DNA from: UBA927 sp964367095
Lineage (GTDB): Bacteria; Patescibacteriota; Microgenomatia; UBA10105; UBA927
Assembly (NCBI GenBank): GCA_964367095.1
Contig: CAYIXE010000001.1
Coordinates: 1-64,000 of the forward strand
Direction: 5' to 3'
DNA: 64,000 bases
In this document: one piece after another, positions 14,853 through 23,705 of the stretch
How the letters are laid out: the number at the start of each line of letters is the position of its first letter
Numbering within the stretch: the stretch's first letter is position 1
The notes under the pieces: model-generated
The model's database searches: none
Told to the model about the DNA's origin: nothing
Seen by the model: only the letters and a program-made list of their open reading frames with translations
Position numbers and translations under genes: made by a program

Positions 14853-15873
14853 TGTAATATATTTGGTGTCTTATTATAACCCAACTATAGATAAAAACGA
14901 ATCCCACACCCATCAGAGGATGCAAAAACCATGCTCTGTCTCGAATTTTTAGAAATCCTCTACAGCTATCATAGAAAGGAACAACAAGTGTGACACAGTA
15001 AAAAATCGCCAGTACCAGACGCCAGAGTTCTTTCTTTGTAAATATTTCGTATCGTCGAACACGCTTTCGTTCAAGTGATTTCTCACCCATGTGATACTGA
15101 TTCATAAACAGCATTCTTCGTTTTAGATAAGACCATATATTTCCATATCCAGTTAAATGAAGAATTGCATCATCAACAAACGCATAGGTATCAAATCCTT
15201 TGGTGATAAGATCCACATTTACATCCATGTCAAAATACTTTCCCGGTGTCGCTTGGGCATTGTTCATAAGAGTCTCACGACGCACAATGAACCCATTGGC
15301 GCCTATCGTTGGAATTCTATTTTCTGAAAATTTCACAATATAATATCCATTATCAGAAATAACCTCCCCCGCCAAATTGTAACTATCAAACATATAGGAA
15401 AGCCTATCTGATCTGCCTAAATACCATACAAAGGGATCTCCCGTGCCAAAAAGCGCAAAATATCGATCAAGTAGACCTTCTTTCTTGTCATACTGGTATC
15501 TAAGTGTCTCAACACCTATGATTTTTTTATTTTCCACAAATGGACGTACCATTTTTGATAGCCACTGCGGATGAGGCAATATATTGTCATGATCGATCAT
15601 CGCCAAAAGTTCATTTTTTGCATTTTTAATACCAATACTTTTGTTATATTCTGCATTTTGTTTCTTGGGATCTATACTGATTACTTTTGCACCGAAACGC
15701 TTGGCTATTTCTATCGTCTTATCAGTTGATCCGCCATCGGCAACGATAATTTCTATTTTGTGTTTAGGATACAGTTGCGCTTGTATACTTTTCAAACAAC
15801 GCTCAATCGTTCGTGTGGAGTTATATGTAGCAATGACAATAGAGATACTTGGAATTTTAGAGATTGTATTCAT
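14827..15873 (-). CDS. Family 2 glycosyltransferase, paralogue of the one at 1418-2440
   Basis: A 348-residue GT2 with ISIVIATYNSTRTIERCLKS, VADGGSTDKT and the DXD-like MIDHDNILP. It then follows its paralogue block by block: ALFGTGDPFVWYLGRSDRLS, VKFSENRIPTIGANGF, LKRRMLFMNQYHMGEKS and IRDRAWFLHPLMG. Two hydrophobic segments at the C terminus (about 290-335) suggest membrane attachment. It is joined to the methyltransferase by a 4-nt overlap. The shared architecture of the two genes, each beside CDP-sugar enzymes, suggests they add related deoxysugars. That link is inference. Confidence 0.84.
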   Translation of the reverse strand: MNTISKIPSISIVIATYNSTRTIERCLKSIQAQLYPKHKIEIIVADGGSTDKTIEIAKRFGAKVISIDPKKQNAEYNKSIGIKNAKNELLAMIDHDNILPHPQWLSKMVRPFVENKKIIGVETLRYQYDKKEGLLDRYFALFGTGDPFVWYLGRSDRLSYMFDSYNLAGEVISDNGYYIVKFSENRIPTIGANGFIVRRETLMNNAQATPGKYFDMDVNVDLITKGFDTYAFVDDAILHLTGYGNIWSYLKRRMLFMNQYHMGEKSLERKRVRRYEIFTKKELWRLVLAIFYCVTLVVPFYDSCRGFLKIRDRAWFLHPLMGVGFVFIYSWVIIRHQIYYNANKILGK

Positions 15874-16706
15874 ATCTTTTGTGCAAGAATTGCGATTCCT
15901 AATCCGCGCTTATTTTTTGTCCACCCATCCAAGAGTGATATGCCGTAAAGAAGAGGATATACAAGTGCTGTAAGAAACTGACTTTTGGCCAAAGCCATAT
16001 GATTCAGTTCCCAAGCCAAAGAGCCAAAAAAACCAAACGTGTGTGTGCTTTTTATAACACGAAAGCCAACTTTTAGAAGCTCATTAGTAAGCGTTTTGAG
16101 TTCAAATCCTTCTCGCACATGGTCGACATGTTCCCATGTTGCAAATTCACGAAAATGTCGGACTTGATGTACCTGTGGTACATGAATGTACACATAAGCT
16201 TTTGCCTTAAGTAAATGATGCATATTTTTCAGTACTCTTTTGTACTCATGTATATGCTCCAGCACGTCAATGATAATCATACAATCGTATATATTACGAC
16301 CTTCATGACTTTTTACAATATCTCCAAAGACAAACTTCGTATTGGTAGCACCAAATTCTTTCTGCACCTCTCGGGCAAACGCTAATTTGCTCCTATCAAT
16401 CTCCCAGCCAACTATTTTTGCGTTTGGATATTTTTTGGCCATAAAAAATGAGTAGCATCCTATCCCGCTTCCTATATCTAAAATTGTTTTTGGACTAAAC
16501 GCACCCAAAGAACGTAGCGCCTGACGAAAATACATTCCCCGTACCTGAAACCCAATTTCAGGAATTCCAAATAGCCAAACATATGCACTCGCAAACCACG
16601 ATCGTATTAGTGAAGATATCTGAATTTTTTCCTTATATACGCCATTCATCTCATGAAGCGATTGCAAAAGTATTTCAGGATGCTTGTAATAGTCAGATCC
16701 AAACAT
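15870..16706 (-). CDS. Class I SAM-dependent methyltransferase
   Basis: A 278-residue methyltransferase from the ATG at 16706, 13 nt after the upstream stop. The alternative ATG at 16769 would overlap by 50 nt but has GGAACG before it. TILDIGSGIGCYSFFMAKKY is motif I, followed by GWEIDRSKLAFA. DCMIIIDVLEHIHEYK is motif IV with the DVLEH signature. KAYVYIHVPQVHQVRHFREF follows. A hydrophobic region near the C terminus (FFGSLAWELNHMALA onwards) is seen in polyketide- or lipid-associated relatives. It sits between GT2 and GT4 genes, so capping or modification of a glycan is possible. The substrate is unknown. Confidence 0.8.
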   Translation of the reverse strand: MFGSDYYKHPEILLQSLHEMNGVYKEKIQISSLIRSWFASAYVWLFGIPEIGFQVRGMYFRQALRSLGAFSPKTILDIGSGIGCYSFFMAKKYPNAKIVGWEIDRSKLAFAREVQKEFGATNTKFVFGDIVKSHEGRNIYDCMIIIDVLEHIHEYKRVLKNMHHLLKAKAYVYIHVPQVHQVRHFREFATWEHVDHVREGFELKTLTNELLKVGFRVIKSTHTFGFFGSLAWELNHMALAKSQFLTALVYPLLYGISLLDGWTKNKRGLGIAILAQKI

Positions 16707-16719
16707 AGGCACTACTCTA

Positions 16720-17823
16720 TCACGCTTCAACAGCGGTGTGAAGCAATGAAAGGCTTTGGTTTGCGGCATCGTTCCATGTAAATGACGTACTCCAAAAAAG
16801 ACCTCTTTTTTGCATCTTACTATATGTTATTTTATCGTTATAAAGGGTAAAGGCGCGCATAGCTAGATCCTCTGGTGTAGATAGAACGGTAAGTATCCCT
16901 GTTTGCCCATCTACGATGGTATCGCACAATGCTCCTGAAGGGTAAGCCACAGTCGGTGTGCCCTGACTTGCCGCTTCTAATACAACCAATCCCCATCCTT
17001 CCTTCACTGACGCATGAAGAAGCACATGCGATTTTGCCATAAGGTGTAATTTCTTTTTTTCAGAAACATTACCCCACCAAATGACGCGCTTCTCTATTCC
17101 CATCTCTTTCACTTTCTCCTGAAGAACTTTGATATATCGTAAATCGCCATCACCCACTATCCACAACACAGCAGTCGGCAATGAAGAGAGAAGTATGGTA
17201 AATGCCTTCAACACATCCTCAACACCCTTCATACGGACAACTCGTCCAACAAAAAGAAACGTAGGCACAGTATTTTTTATCGGTAGCTTGGCTATTGCAG
17301 TATTACCTATCGGACATGGTATAGCGATGCATCGATCGCGAGAAACTCCTAAAGAAATAAGCTCATTTCTCGTAGACGGGGCATCAGTCCAAAAATAATG
17401 TGCTCTATAGACCCAGATATAGAATCGTTCAAGCATTTTTCCGATCCATGAAATCGGGAATGGATACATGACATCCCAAATAACTGAAGCGACTTCATGA
17501 ACAAACACAATGATAGGAATGCGTGCATAAAACTTTGCAAAAAACGGAATACCATGCACCTCGTCCACTATAACGTCTATATCTTTTCCATGGAAAAAAT
17601 AGTACACCATGGCATAAAAAAATACACTGACACTGCTTCCCTGCCGTACAACACGTATTCCTTCTATAACTTCTTCATTTAAGGCGCCGCTATACATGGA
17701 AGTAAACCACGTTACTCTTTCGCCATTTTTCACCCAGCCTTTTGCGTGTTGTAAGGTGACGTATTCAGCGCCTCCAGAGTTGGGATTTTTAGGATCTCTC
17801 CAGTTGAGAATCAAAATATTCAT
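16720..17823 (-). CDS. GT4 glycosyltransferase
   Basis: A 367-residue GT-B enzyme of the classical group 1 type. The N-terminal domain starts MNILILNWRDPKNPNSGGAE, with the glycine-rich acceptor-side loop. The C-terminal domain has FVGRVVRMKGVEDVLKAF, LWIVGDGD and the EX7E donor motif in EGWGLVVLEAASQG. A hydrophobic patch at about 65-110 is typical of membrane-associated members. This type transfers a sugar from a nucleotide donor to lipid-linked glycan at the inner membrane face. It lies in the operon headed by the ATPase at 21922. The sugar is not predictable. Confidence 0.88.
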   Translation of the reverse strand: MNILILNWRDPKNPNSGGAEYVTLQHAKGWVKNGERVTWFTSMYSGALNEEVIEGIRVVRQGSSVSVFFYAMVYYFFHGKDIDVIVDEVHGIPFFAKFYARIPIIVFVHEVASVIWDVMYPFPISWIGKMLERFYIWVYRAHYFWTDAPSTRNELISLGVSRDRCIAIPCPIGNTAIAKLPIKNTVPTFLFVGRVVRMKGVEDVLKAFTILLSSLPTAVLWIVGDGDLRYIKVLQEKVKEMGIEKRVIWWGNVSEKKKLHLMAKSHVLLHASVKEGWGLVVLEAASQGTPTVAYPSGALCDTIVDGQTGILTVLSTPEDLAMRAFTLYNDKITYSKMQKRGLFWSTSFTWNDAANQSLSLLHTAVEA

Positions 17824-17837
17824 ACTCTATTGAACAA

Positions 17838-18641
17838 TTATGGCAATGCGATTTTGAAGTTTAATTCAGGATCAAACATCCAGTTGTGTTTGTTAATGTT
17901 GTCATAGTAATGAAGAATTTTTAAACGGTAAAAAACTGCACACGTGTCCCAAAGCATACGATACACTACTTTCCATACAGAATACGATGTAATGCTTGAT
18001 ACTCCCGTAAAGTCTAATTCGATTGGCGCTTCAAATATTCGCGTATACCCTAAATGATTGGCAACAGCCAAAATTTCTATATCAAATGCAAATTGCTTCA
18101 CTAATAACCTCGGCAACACATCCTCTAATACGTTCCTTCTATAAAGCTTTATCCCGACCTGCGTATCTTTCAAATTCAGACCAAATAGAACGCGAGTAAG
18201 CTGTTGATACCCAAAGGATAATATTTTTCTCTCGAGTGGGTAACGTACCTTTGACACAGGGTGACGCTTGCTCCCAACGATTATATCCGCGTTATACCAA
18301 TAAAAATGCTCAAGCATCATGGAGAGTCCTAACTCACTTACATCTCCTCCGGAATCGATAAAGCCAATAATGTCCCCACGACTTTTTGCCATACCAAAAC
18401 GCACGGCATACCCTTTGCCATGATTTGTGTTATATCCTGTCACCATCAACTTATTAGAATGAACTTTATTTGCTTCTCTTTCACTGTTATCGACTTTTCC
18501 ATCTATGACGACTATTACTTCATAGGGAATAGATAACAGGGTGAGCTCGCCTAATATAGACTGGAGCTGTTTTTGAATCGATTTTTCCTGTTTATAAACT
18601 GGAATAATCAATGATAATAATTTCGGTTTATTCTTTCCCAT
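17838..18641 (-). CDS. ALG5/DPM1-like GT2 with unusual DXD site
   Basis: A 267-residue GT2 related to dolichyl-phosphate beta-glucosyltransferases. LSLIIPVYKQEKSI and VIVVIDGK open the fold, and HGKGYAVRFGMAKSRGD is the family block. The next strand reads GFIDSGGDV, where DAD or DxD is usual, so metal binding may differ. TQVGIKLYRR and KQFAFDIEILAVANHLGY are the usual downstream motifs (Q-G-K-rich loop and FDxEIL). The role expected is to make a polyprenyl-phosphate sugar for membrane transferases. It follows the flippase gene with a 14-nt overlap. Confidence 0.8.
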   Translation of the reverse strand: MGKNKPKLLSLIIPVYKQEKSIQKQLQSILGELTLLSIPYEVIVVIDGKVDNSEREANKVHSNKLMVTGYNTNHGKGYAVRFGMAKSRGDIIGFIDSGGDVSELGLSMMLEHFYWYNADIIVGSKRHPVSKVRYPLERKILSFGYQQLTRVLFGLNLKDTQVGIKLYRRNVLEDVLPRLLVKQFAFDIEILAVANHLGYTRIFEAPIELDFTGVSSITSYSVWKVVYRMLWDTCAVFYRLKILHYYDNINKHNWMFDPELNFKIALP

Positions 18642-19878
18642 AGCGGTAGTATATCAAAAGAATCACACAGGTAATAAACGTAACGCCAATATTTATATAT
18701 ATCACCTGATTGAGGGATGAGTGAAAAAACCATAATCCAATGCTTTGTGATACCGTGGCTCCCAAGGTAATCACCCATACGCGCGTTCTGCCGATAGCAA
18801 GAAAAATAGTGGTAAGCAAATTAACCAACGTAAAAAATGTGATAAATATACCAAATAAGCCCATAAAAGGAATAGCACCATCAAATGCAGTTCCATACAT
18901 AATCCGAACGATAAAGGCTGGTGCAATAAAATATCCAAGTGTCAGTATGCTAGAGAGTGCCGCCACGGCACCGAGAGCGCTTAGCACCATACCATGGTAG
19001 GATTCTTTACGCTCTTTTTTCTCAACTATCATCGGAAATATCACAAACCCTAATGCAGATGATGCGTAAAATATTACCTTTCCAAGCACTGCAAGAGATG
19101 CGTAAATCCCCGCTTCATAGGGAGAGAAAAAATGCTTTACCAATAAAACGTCTTGACTATAGAGTGCAATGGTGCCTAGGGTAGCCAATAACATCGGGAG
19201 ACTATAGACCGCCGCATCGGCCTTTGTGATTGATAATGGTTTTGACTTTACCCGTATTAGACCCCAAATCGGCACAAAATTTATAACGTATGAAATCACG
19301 TTGGATATGATATTTCCTATAAGTACTCCTATGAGCCCAAATGGCGCTCCTAATACCCCAAATACTAATCGCAAAAGCATTCCGATATTGGTCACCACAC
19401 TGGATGCCAAAAATAGTTGAAATGATTGCAAGATACTTATGTTTATGACAGAAAATATGAAACTCACAAATATGAAATAGAGCCAAATAAAGTAGCTTGA
19501 AGATATATGCAAAAATTCAGCCAATGCGTTCGCTGAAACTACCGCGACCAAAAACCCAATCAATGAGACTAGAGAGATATATCGAAACGCTGCCCAAAAA
19601 AGACTGGGAACTTCCTCTAAAAGTTTTCTTGCACGAAGTTGTGAAAAAAACTTCGCAAGGATCGTTTGGACTACGCCGGATCCTATGTTGATTATGTAAA
19701 ATAACGACAAGAGTGCAGAAAATTCTCCATAAATAACCGGGCCTAATAACCGTCCAACAAGTACGTGATAGGCATATGCACCGACGTTGGCTACCATCGA
19801 GCCCACCAAAATTATGAAACTTCCTTTCGCTAGAGGATGTGCTATAAACGCATGAAGTTTGAGAATTATTTTTTTCAT
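18628..19878 (-). CDS. Oligosaccharide flippase (Wzx/MOP superfamily)
   Basis: A 416-residue integral membrane protein with about twelve hydrophobic segments. It begins with a short basic N terminus and SFIILVGSMVANVGAYAYHV, then GRLLGPVIYGEFSALLSLFY. This is the GxxLGPxxYGxFSxxxS pattern of polysaccharide exporters of the MOP superfamily. These proteins flip lipid-linked oligosaccharides across the cytoplasmic membrane. The ATG at 19878 gives a 4-nt overlap with the upstream GT2 and is preferred to 19887. Its position among GT2 and GT4 genes supports export of the glycan made by this operon. Confidence 0.85.
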   Translation of the reverse strand: MKKIILKLHAFIAHPLAKGSFIILVGSMVANVGAYAYHVLVGRLLGPVIYGEFSALLSLFYIINIGSGVVQTILAKFFSQLRARKLLEEVPSLFWAAFRYISLVSLIGFLVAVVSANALAEFLHISSSYFIWLYFIFVSFIFSVINISILQSFQLFLASSVVTNIGMLLRLVFGVLGAPFGLIGVLIGNIISNVISYVINFVPIWGLIRVKSKPLSITKADAAVYSLPMLLATLGTIALYSQDVLLVKHFFSPYEAGIYASLAVLGKVIFYASSALGFVIFPMIVEKKERKESYHGMVLSALGAVAALSSILTLGYFIAPAFIVRIMYGTAFDGAIPFMGLFGIFITFFTLVNLLTTIFLAIGRTRVWVITLGATVSQSIGLWFFHSSLNQVIYINIGVTFITCVILLIYYRYGKE

Positions 19879-20564
19879 GGCGACCAAAATCGTAATCGCA
19901 AGAGAGTAAAGAGAGCGACAATACCATCACGCCATGTCAGCTTTTTTCCCTCAGAAAATTTTCTGCCAAAGTATGAAATAGGCACTTCATATATTTGATA
20001 CCCGCTTCGAAGTATCTTCGCCGTAATCTCCGGTTCAAAGTCAAATCGTTTTGCTTTGATCGTAATGCCTTTCAGTACTACGGCATCAAATACTTTGCAT
20101 CCTGTTTCCATATCCGTAATATTGGTGTTGTAGAGAATGTTGGTGACGAGTGTTACAAATTTATTACCTAACTCATAAATAAACATCGTCGAAAGATGTC
20201 CGCCCAAAAATCGTGATCCGTATACGACATGAACCCGATCATTTTCAAAAGGGGCTAACAGTACTGGATAGTCAGAAGGGCTGTATTCTAAATCCGCGTC
20301 TTGAATAAGGATGATATCTCCTGTGGCCTTTGCAATTCCAATCGTTACTGCCGATCCTTTGCCCTCATTTTTCTTCTTAAAAATGACCTTTACCCTCTTC
20401 ACCCATTTTTTGAGTAGATCTTCTGTACCGTCGGTCGATCCGTCATCTATGATAATAATTTCTTTCTCCCACCCTAAAACTTTCGTTTGGGAAACGAGAT
20501 TGAGTACTTCTTCTACCGTCTTCTTTTCGTTGTATACAGGAATGATTATAGAAAGTTTTTTCAT
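19875..20564 (-). CDS. DPM1-like polyprenyl-phosphate glycosyltransferase (GT2)
   Basis: A compact 229-residue GT2 without C-terminal membrane helices, the size of soluble dolichyl-phosphate mannose synthase-like enzymes. LSIIIPVYNEKKTVEEVLNL, IIDDGSTDGT, GKGSAVTIGIAKATGD and the metal site IQDADLEYSP are all canonical. TDMETGCKVF and KRFDFEPEITAKIL complete the family pattern. It should load a sugar onto undecaprenyl phosphate for use by GT-C enzymes. It is translated directly after the ATPase (4-nt overlap) and before the flippase. Confidence 0.87.
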   Translation of the reverse strand: MKKLSIIIPVYNEKKTVEEVLNLVSQTKVLGWEKEIIIIDDGSTDGTEDLLKKWVKRVKVIFKKKNEGKGSAVTIGIAKATGDIILIQDADLEYSPSDYPVLLAPFENDRVHVVYGSRFLGGHLSTMFIYELGNKFVTLVTNILYNTNITDMETGCKVFDAVVLKGITIKAKRFDFEPEITAKILRSGYQIYEVPISYFGRKFSEGKKLTWRDGIVALFTLLRLRFWSP

Positions 20565-21922
20565 GCGTTGAAAAATGCCTTACCATGGAAGACTAACCAC
20601 GCCCAGAGCGGAATAAATTCCAATGTTTTTCCCTCTATCTTTTGTATAGCCGAATAGTTTTTCGTCAATACGTATCCTTTTTCCTTATTAAACTCCTGCA
20701 ATCCTTCTACCATGCCCTGTGTTTCTCTCTCATGCGGCTGATCAGTATATGAAACATTATAAAAAGCCAACGCAGGATCCATAGTCACAAAATCTATCTC
20801 TTTCTTACCTTTCCAATAGTAAATCGCCTGCGATTGTTTTTTTAACTCCATGTATACTACATTTTCCGCACATTGCCCGATATCAGGTCGTAAAAGCGGC
20901 ACGTTAAAATTTCGCAGTCCATTATCGACTACGTACATCTTTCGGGCTCTTTGCACATCCTGCGTCTCCTTCGTTTTATACGAATAATGCTTACTCTCAA
21001 AGAGTAAATATGCCCGCTGAAAATACTCTATGTAGGATTTGGTAGTCTCTAAAGAGAGTTTCTGCGGTCGAGATAAACTACTGTATGTATGCGTTTTCGT
21101 AAAATCAGACATAATCTGAAGTCCTAATACTTCTACTTCCTGCTGATTTCGAACACCATTGGGCACCACAACGTCTCTTGAAACCGTATCTCTAAAATAA
21201 TTTGATGCCAATGTCCGTTTGACATCTTCATCTTCGGTAAGCACTATCTCAGGATATCCGCCTTCTTTCATATAATTCCCCAAGTGATGCAGAATTTTCG
21301 TTTGTTGGAAAAAATTAGCCTTGAGAATCGATGATATATTCGCTTGCCCTTCTATAGTAATTCCTTTTATGCGCAAATATTCATAAAAATTAAAGGGGTA
21401 GACGTCTACTTGAACGTTTCTGCCGGTCAAAACTGTCGCCGACTCTGACTCAACCAACGATCGGCGTGATCCGGAAAGTATAAACTTAACAGGATCTTTC
21501 CGCTCATACTTACTGCTTATCCAACGATTGAAGTCTTTAATTCCTTGAATTTCATCCAAAAATATATAAACTTTCCCTTGCGGGTTGTAAGTCTCCATAT
21601 AATAGATAAAAATATCTTCCAAGAGTTTCCAGCCTTGTGTCAAATACTGCTGCACCAATATATCCTCCAAAAACAAATACACCACGTTTTTGGCCGGTAT
21701 GCCTTTCTCAACGATAAGATGCTCCATAAGCTGATGCATCAGCGTTGATTTCCCTGCACGACGAACACCAGTAAGGATTAACACATGACGAATATCCAGA
21801 AGTTTTTTGAGGCGCTCAAGATACTTTTCTCGAGGCACAGTATGTATCCATTTACCTTTCAAAGGATCAGTAAAGTGAGGGTTCCATGTCGAAATTAACG
21901 TTTGACACACTTCTCTATCCAT
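20561..21922 (-). CDS. AAA ATPase of the DUF4143 family
   Basis: A 453-residue protein. The AAA_14 domain has Walker A GVRRAGKSTLMHQL near residues 53-66 and Walker B YIFLDEIQGI near 119, followed by the sensor-like FILSGSRRSL. The C-terminal DUF4143 region has YVVDNGLRNF, and NVVYMELKK with KKEIDFV resembles a decayed PD-(D/E)XK core. The cellular role of this large family is poorly known. In CPR and other genomes it is often found in accessory regions. Here it leads a glycan operon and is coupled by ATGA to the GT2. Its promoter appears to give a leaderless message. Confidence 0.85.
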   Translation of the reverse strand: MDREVCQTLISTWNPHFTDPLKGKWIHTVPREKYLERLKKLLDIRHVLILTGVRRAGKSTLMHQLMEHLIVEKGIPAKNVVYLFLEDILVQQYLTQGWKLLEDIFIYYMETYNPQGKVYIFLDEIQGIKDFNRWISSKYERKDPVKFILSGSRRSLVESESATVLTGRNVQVDVYPFNFYEYLRIKGITIEGQANISSILKANFFQQTKILHHLGNYMKEGGYPEIVLTEDEDVKRTLASNYFRDTVSRDVVVPNGVRNQQEVEVLGLQIMSDFTKTHTYSSLSRPQKLSLETTKSYIEYFQRAYLLFESKHYSYKTKETQDVQRARKMYVVDNGLRNFNVPLLRPDIGQCAENVVYMELKKQSQAIYYWKGKKEIDFVTMDPALAFYNVSYTDQPHERETQGMVEGLQEFNKEKGYVLTKNYSAIQKIEGKTLEFIPLWAWLVFHGKAFFNA

Positions 21923-21928
21923 AGTTGC

Positions 21929-21957
21929 AGTATATACTCGTATTGCCTACCTGTCAA
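21929..21957 (-). promoter_or_regulatory. Near-consensus leaderless promoter of the ATPase-led operon
   Basis: TTGACA (21957-21952), a 17-nt spacer and TATACT (21934-21929) are followed by GCAACT and then the ATG at 21922. The normal start distance places the first transcribed base at or within a base or two of the A of ATG. No leader or ribosome-binding site is possible. Confidence 0.75.
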
Positions 21958-21990
21958 GTATAATCTAAGGTTTATATGTCAAACCCTACG

Positions 21991-23052
21991 TTATATCGAA
22001 GGGTTAATAACAGTATTATACACAGCTATTGTTTCGCGAGCTACACGATCCCAACTAAATTTGTTAGCCCACGTATGACCCTCACGTATCAATTCTTCCC
22101 GTTTTGATTGCGGAAATGAAAATGCTTCTTCTATCTTTTGTACAATACTTTCTCTATCATTTGGATCACAAATGAGTGATGGGCCAGCAATTTCTTTCAA
22201 ACTCCCACCATGCGTCGCAATCACCACCGTACCTGCAGACATCGCCTCAAGAACCGGCAATCCAAACCCTTCATAATACGAAGGAAGTACGCACATACTC
22301 GCTTGAGAAAGAAACGCGGGCAAATCATCATCCGATACTCGATCTACTCTCTCTACAGAAGATTCGAGATGAAATTTTTTAATATAGGTATCAATCGTTT
22401 TCGCTTCCATTGAATCACCCAAAAATGCTTGTCCCACTAGAAACAGCTTCTCTCCGGATCGCATCATACCTTTCGTAATCAGAATTTGCCACGCGTTGAG
22501 AAGTCCAAGAATATTTTTGTTCCAATTGATGTCCCCTACATACACTGCAAATCGTTTGGGGAGTGCATACTTTTTTGCCACACGCTTCACGACATCGGTG
22601 CTAATAGATTTTGTAAACGCACTGCTTGGGGCTAACGGCACTACATCAATTGTATCTGCAGGTCTACGCAATATGTTTACGACATCATTTTTTGAACTGA
22701 TACTATCAGTAATAATCCTTCTGGCTCGCGACAAATTCCACTTTTGTATTTGCCATTTAAGCTCCCCCCGCATGCCTCTTGGGAAATGCTCCGGAAACAC
22801 GAGCGGCGTAAGGTCGTGCACCGTCACTACAAATGGTTTCTTAATAAATAACGGCAATGTAATAAAAAATGGATCAAAATTTGTGAAGTGAACAATATCT
22901 ACTTCTTTTGAAATATCACGAAAACTAGAAAATTCGTGGATGGAAACGCTGTTATTTTTTTTGAGTGCGTTGATGAGTTCTCGGGTGTACACGCCCACTC
23001 CCCGTGTTTTGTGGCCGCTTGAGAGAGGTGACGTGCTTATGGCTATATTCAT
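21991..23052 (-). CDS. GT4 glycosyltransferase
   Basis: A 353-residue group 1 transferase. The N-terminal domain has the acceptor loop RGVGVYTRELINAL and FVVTVHDLTPLVFPEHFPRG, typical of mannosyltransferase-like members. The C-terminal domain has YVGDINWNKNILGLLNAW and the donor EX7E motif EGFGLPVLEAMSAG, then ATHGGSLKEIAG. The ATG at 23052 is chosen because the 35 residues upstream (from 23157) are out of frame with the BRO-N remnant and have no family match. It ends 68 bases before the ATPase gene and seems separate from it. Confidence 0.87.
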   Translation of the reverse strand: MNIAISTSPLSSGHKTRGVGVYTRELINALKKNNSVSIHEFSSFRDISKEVDIVHFTNFDPFFITLPLFIKKPFVVTVHDLTPLVFPEHFPRGMRGELKWQIQKWNLSRARRIITDSISSKNDVVNILRRPADTIDVVPLAPSSAFTKSISTDVVKRVAKKYALPKRFAVYVGDINWNKNILGLLNAWQILITKGMMRSGEKLFLVGQAFLGDSMEAKTIDTYIKKFHLESSVERVDRVSDDDLPAFLSQASMCVLPSYYEGFGLPVLEAMSAGTVVIATHGGSLKEIAGPSLICDPNDRESIVQKIEEAFSFPQSKREELIREGHTWANKFSWDRVARETIAVYNTVINPSI

Positions 23053-23128
23053 AAAGTATGTTATTTTTTCTTTCCCCTGGATAATTTCTTTACAAAAATA
23101 TCCTTTCCTGCTCGCAAACTTTTTTGCA

Positions 23129-23380
23129 TTAGCAGAGGTGATAACGTTTTTTTCCATCAGTAGAAATCATTTTCAACTGTACGATTCTTTCGTACACTTC
23201 ACTCCCTTCACCCTGAAGTTTACTTTTTAAATCTGTCCAATAACGTCTGGGGATTGTGGAGTCAGTCAACACCTCTATAACATCAATAACAGAAAAATAC
23301 CAGATTTCTTTATCACCATTCCAATGTCTTCGAACAGTCTTTTGATTAAAAAATGCAATACTTTGGTCTTTTTTTTTCAT
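23129..23380 (-). pseudogene. Truncated BRO-N (prophage antirepressor-like) domain
   Basis: The 83 residues contain the start of a BRO family N-terminal DNA-binding domain: KTVRRHWNGDKEIWYFSVID, then VIEVLTDSTIPRRYWTDLK, GSEVYERIVQLKM and TDGKKRYHLC followed by a stop. Full members go on for another 20 residues of this domain and usually a second domain. The continuation is missing, and the DNA runs straight into the GT4 gene. It is therefore probably a remnant of a mobile or antirepressor gene. An extended -10 lies upstream, so a short protein may still be made. Confidence 0.65.
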
Positions 23381-23437
23381 AGGATCATTACCTAAGATTT
23401 TATCAACATTTAAACCTTCTGAAAGGGAGTACTTTCA

Positions 23438-23446
23438 AGTATACCA
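23438..23446 (-). promoter_or_regulatory. Extended -10 upstream of the BRO-N remnant
   Basis: The minus strand reads TGG-TATACT (23446-23438), a TGN extended -10. No good -35 is visible. The leader to the ATG at 23380 would be about 50 nt. It lies in the 106-nt gap between hicA and the remnant; nothing else is apparent in that gap. Confidence 0.45.
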
Positions 23447-23486
23447 AAATGTCAGAAGCGAGACACAAATTGAGAGATAAGAGCGG

Positions 23487-23705
23487 TTACGCATCTTCAA
23501 GTTCCTGCTTAGTTACATTCGCTTGCTTTAATAGCGAAGCAAGCGTACCCAACGCAATTTCTTTATGATTCGGAACAATAGTTGTTTGAAGCTTGCCACC
23601 TCGAACGCCTCGCATTTTTATATGACTTCCTTTTTGGGATACAATCATAAAACCTAATCGCTTCAGACGTGTAATTATATCTCTTCCTGAATACAATTTA
23701 GGCAT
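23487..23705 (-). CDS. hicA: HicA-type mRNA interferase toxin
   Basis: A 72-residue protein of the HicA/YcfA family with the usual small double-stranded-RNA-binding-like fold. SGRDIITRLKRLGFMIVSQK is followed by GSHIKM, whose His is the catalytic residue, then TTIVPNHKEIALGTLASLLK. Length is normal for HicA. Known members cleave mRNA and are neutralised by HicB. It overlaps the hicB gene upstream by 8 nt, so the antitoxin is made first. It is probably a stability module captured within the glycan region. Confidence 0.9.
   Translation of the reverse strand: MPKLYSGRDIITRLKRLGFMIVSQKGSHIKMRGVRGGKLQTTIVPNHKEIALGTLASLLKQANVTKQELEDA

Noticed and set aside
21981..22004. Terminator hairpin AACCCT/AGGGTT after the GT4 gene
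   Set aside because: The stem is six pairs with a 12-nt loop and no T-run, which is too weak to claim.
23053..23157. 35-residue extension of the GT4 at 21991
   Set aside because: It overlaps the BRO-N remnant out of frame and has no match to GT4 proteins, whose domain starts at MNIAISTS.
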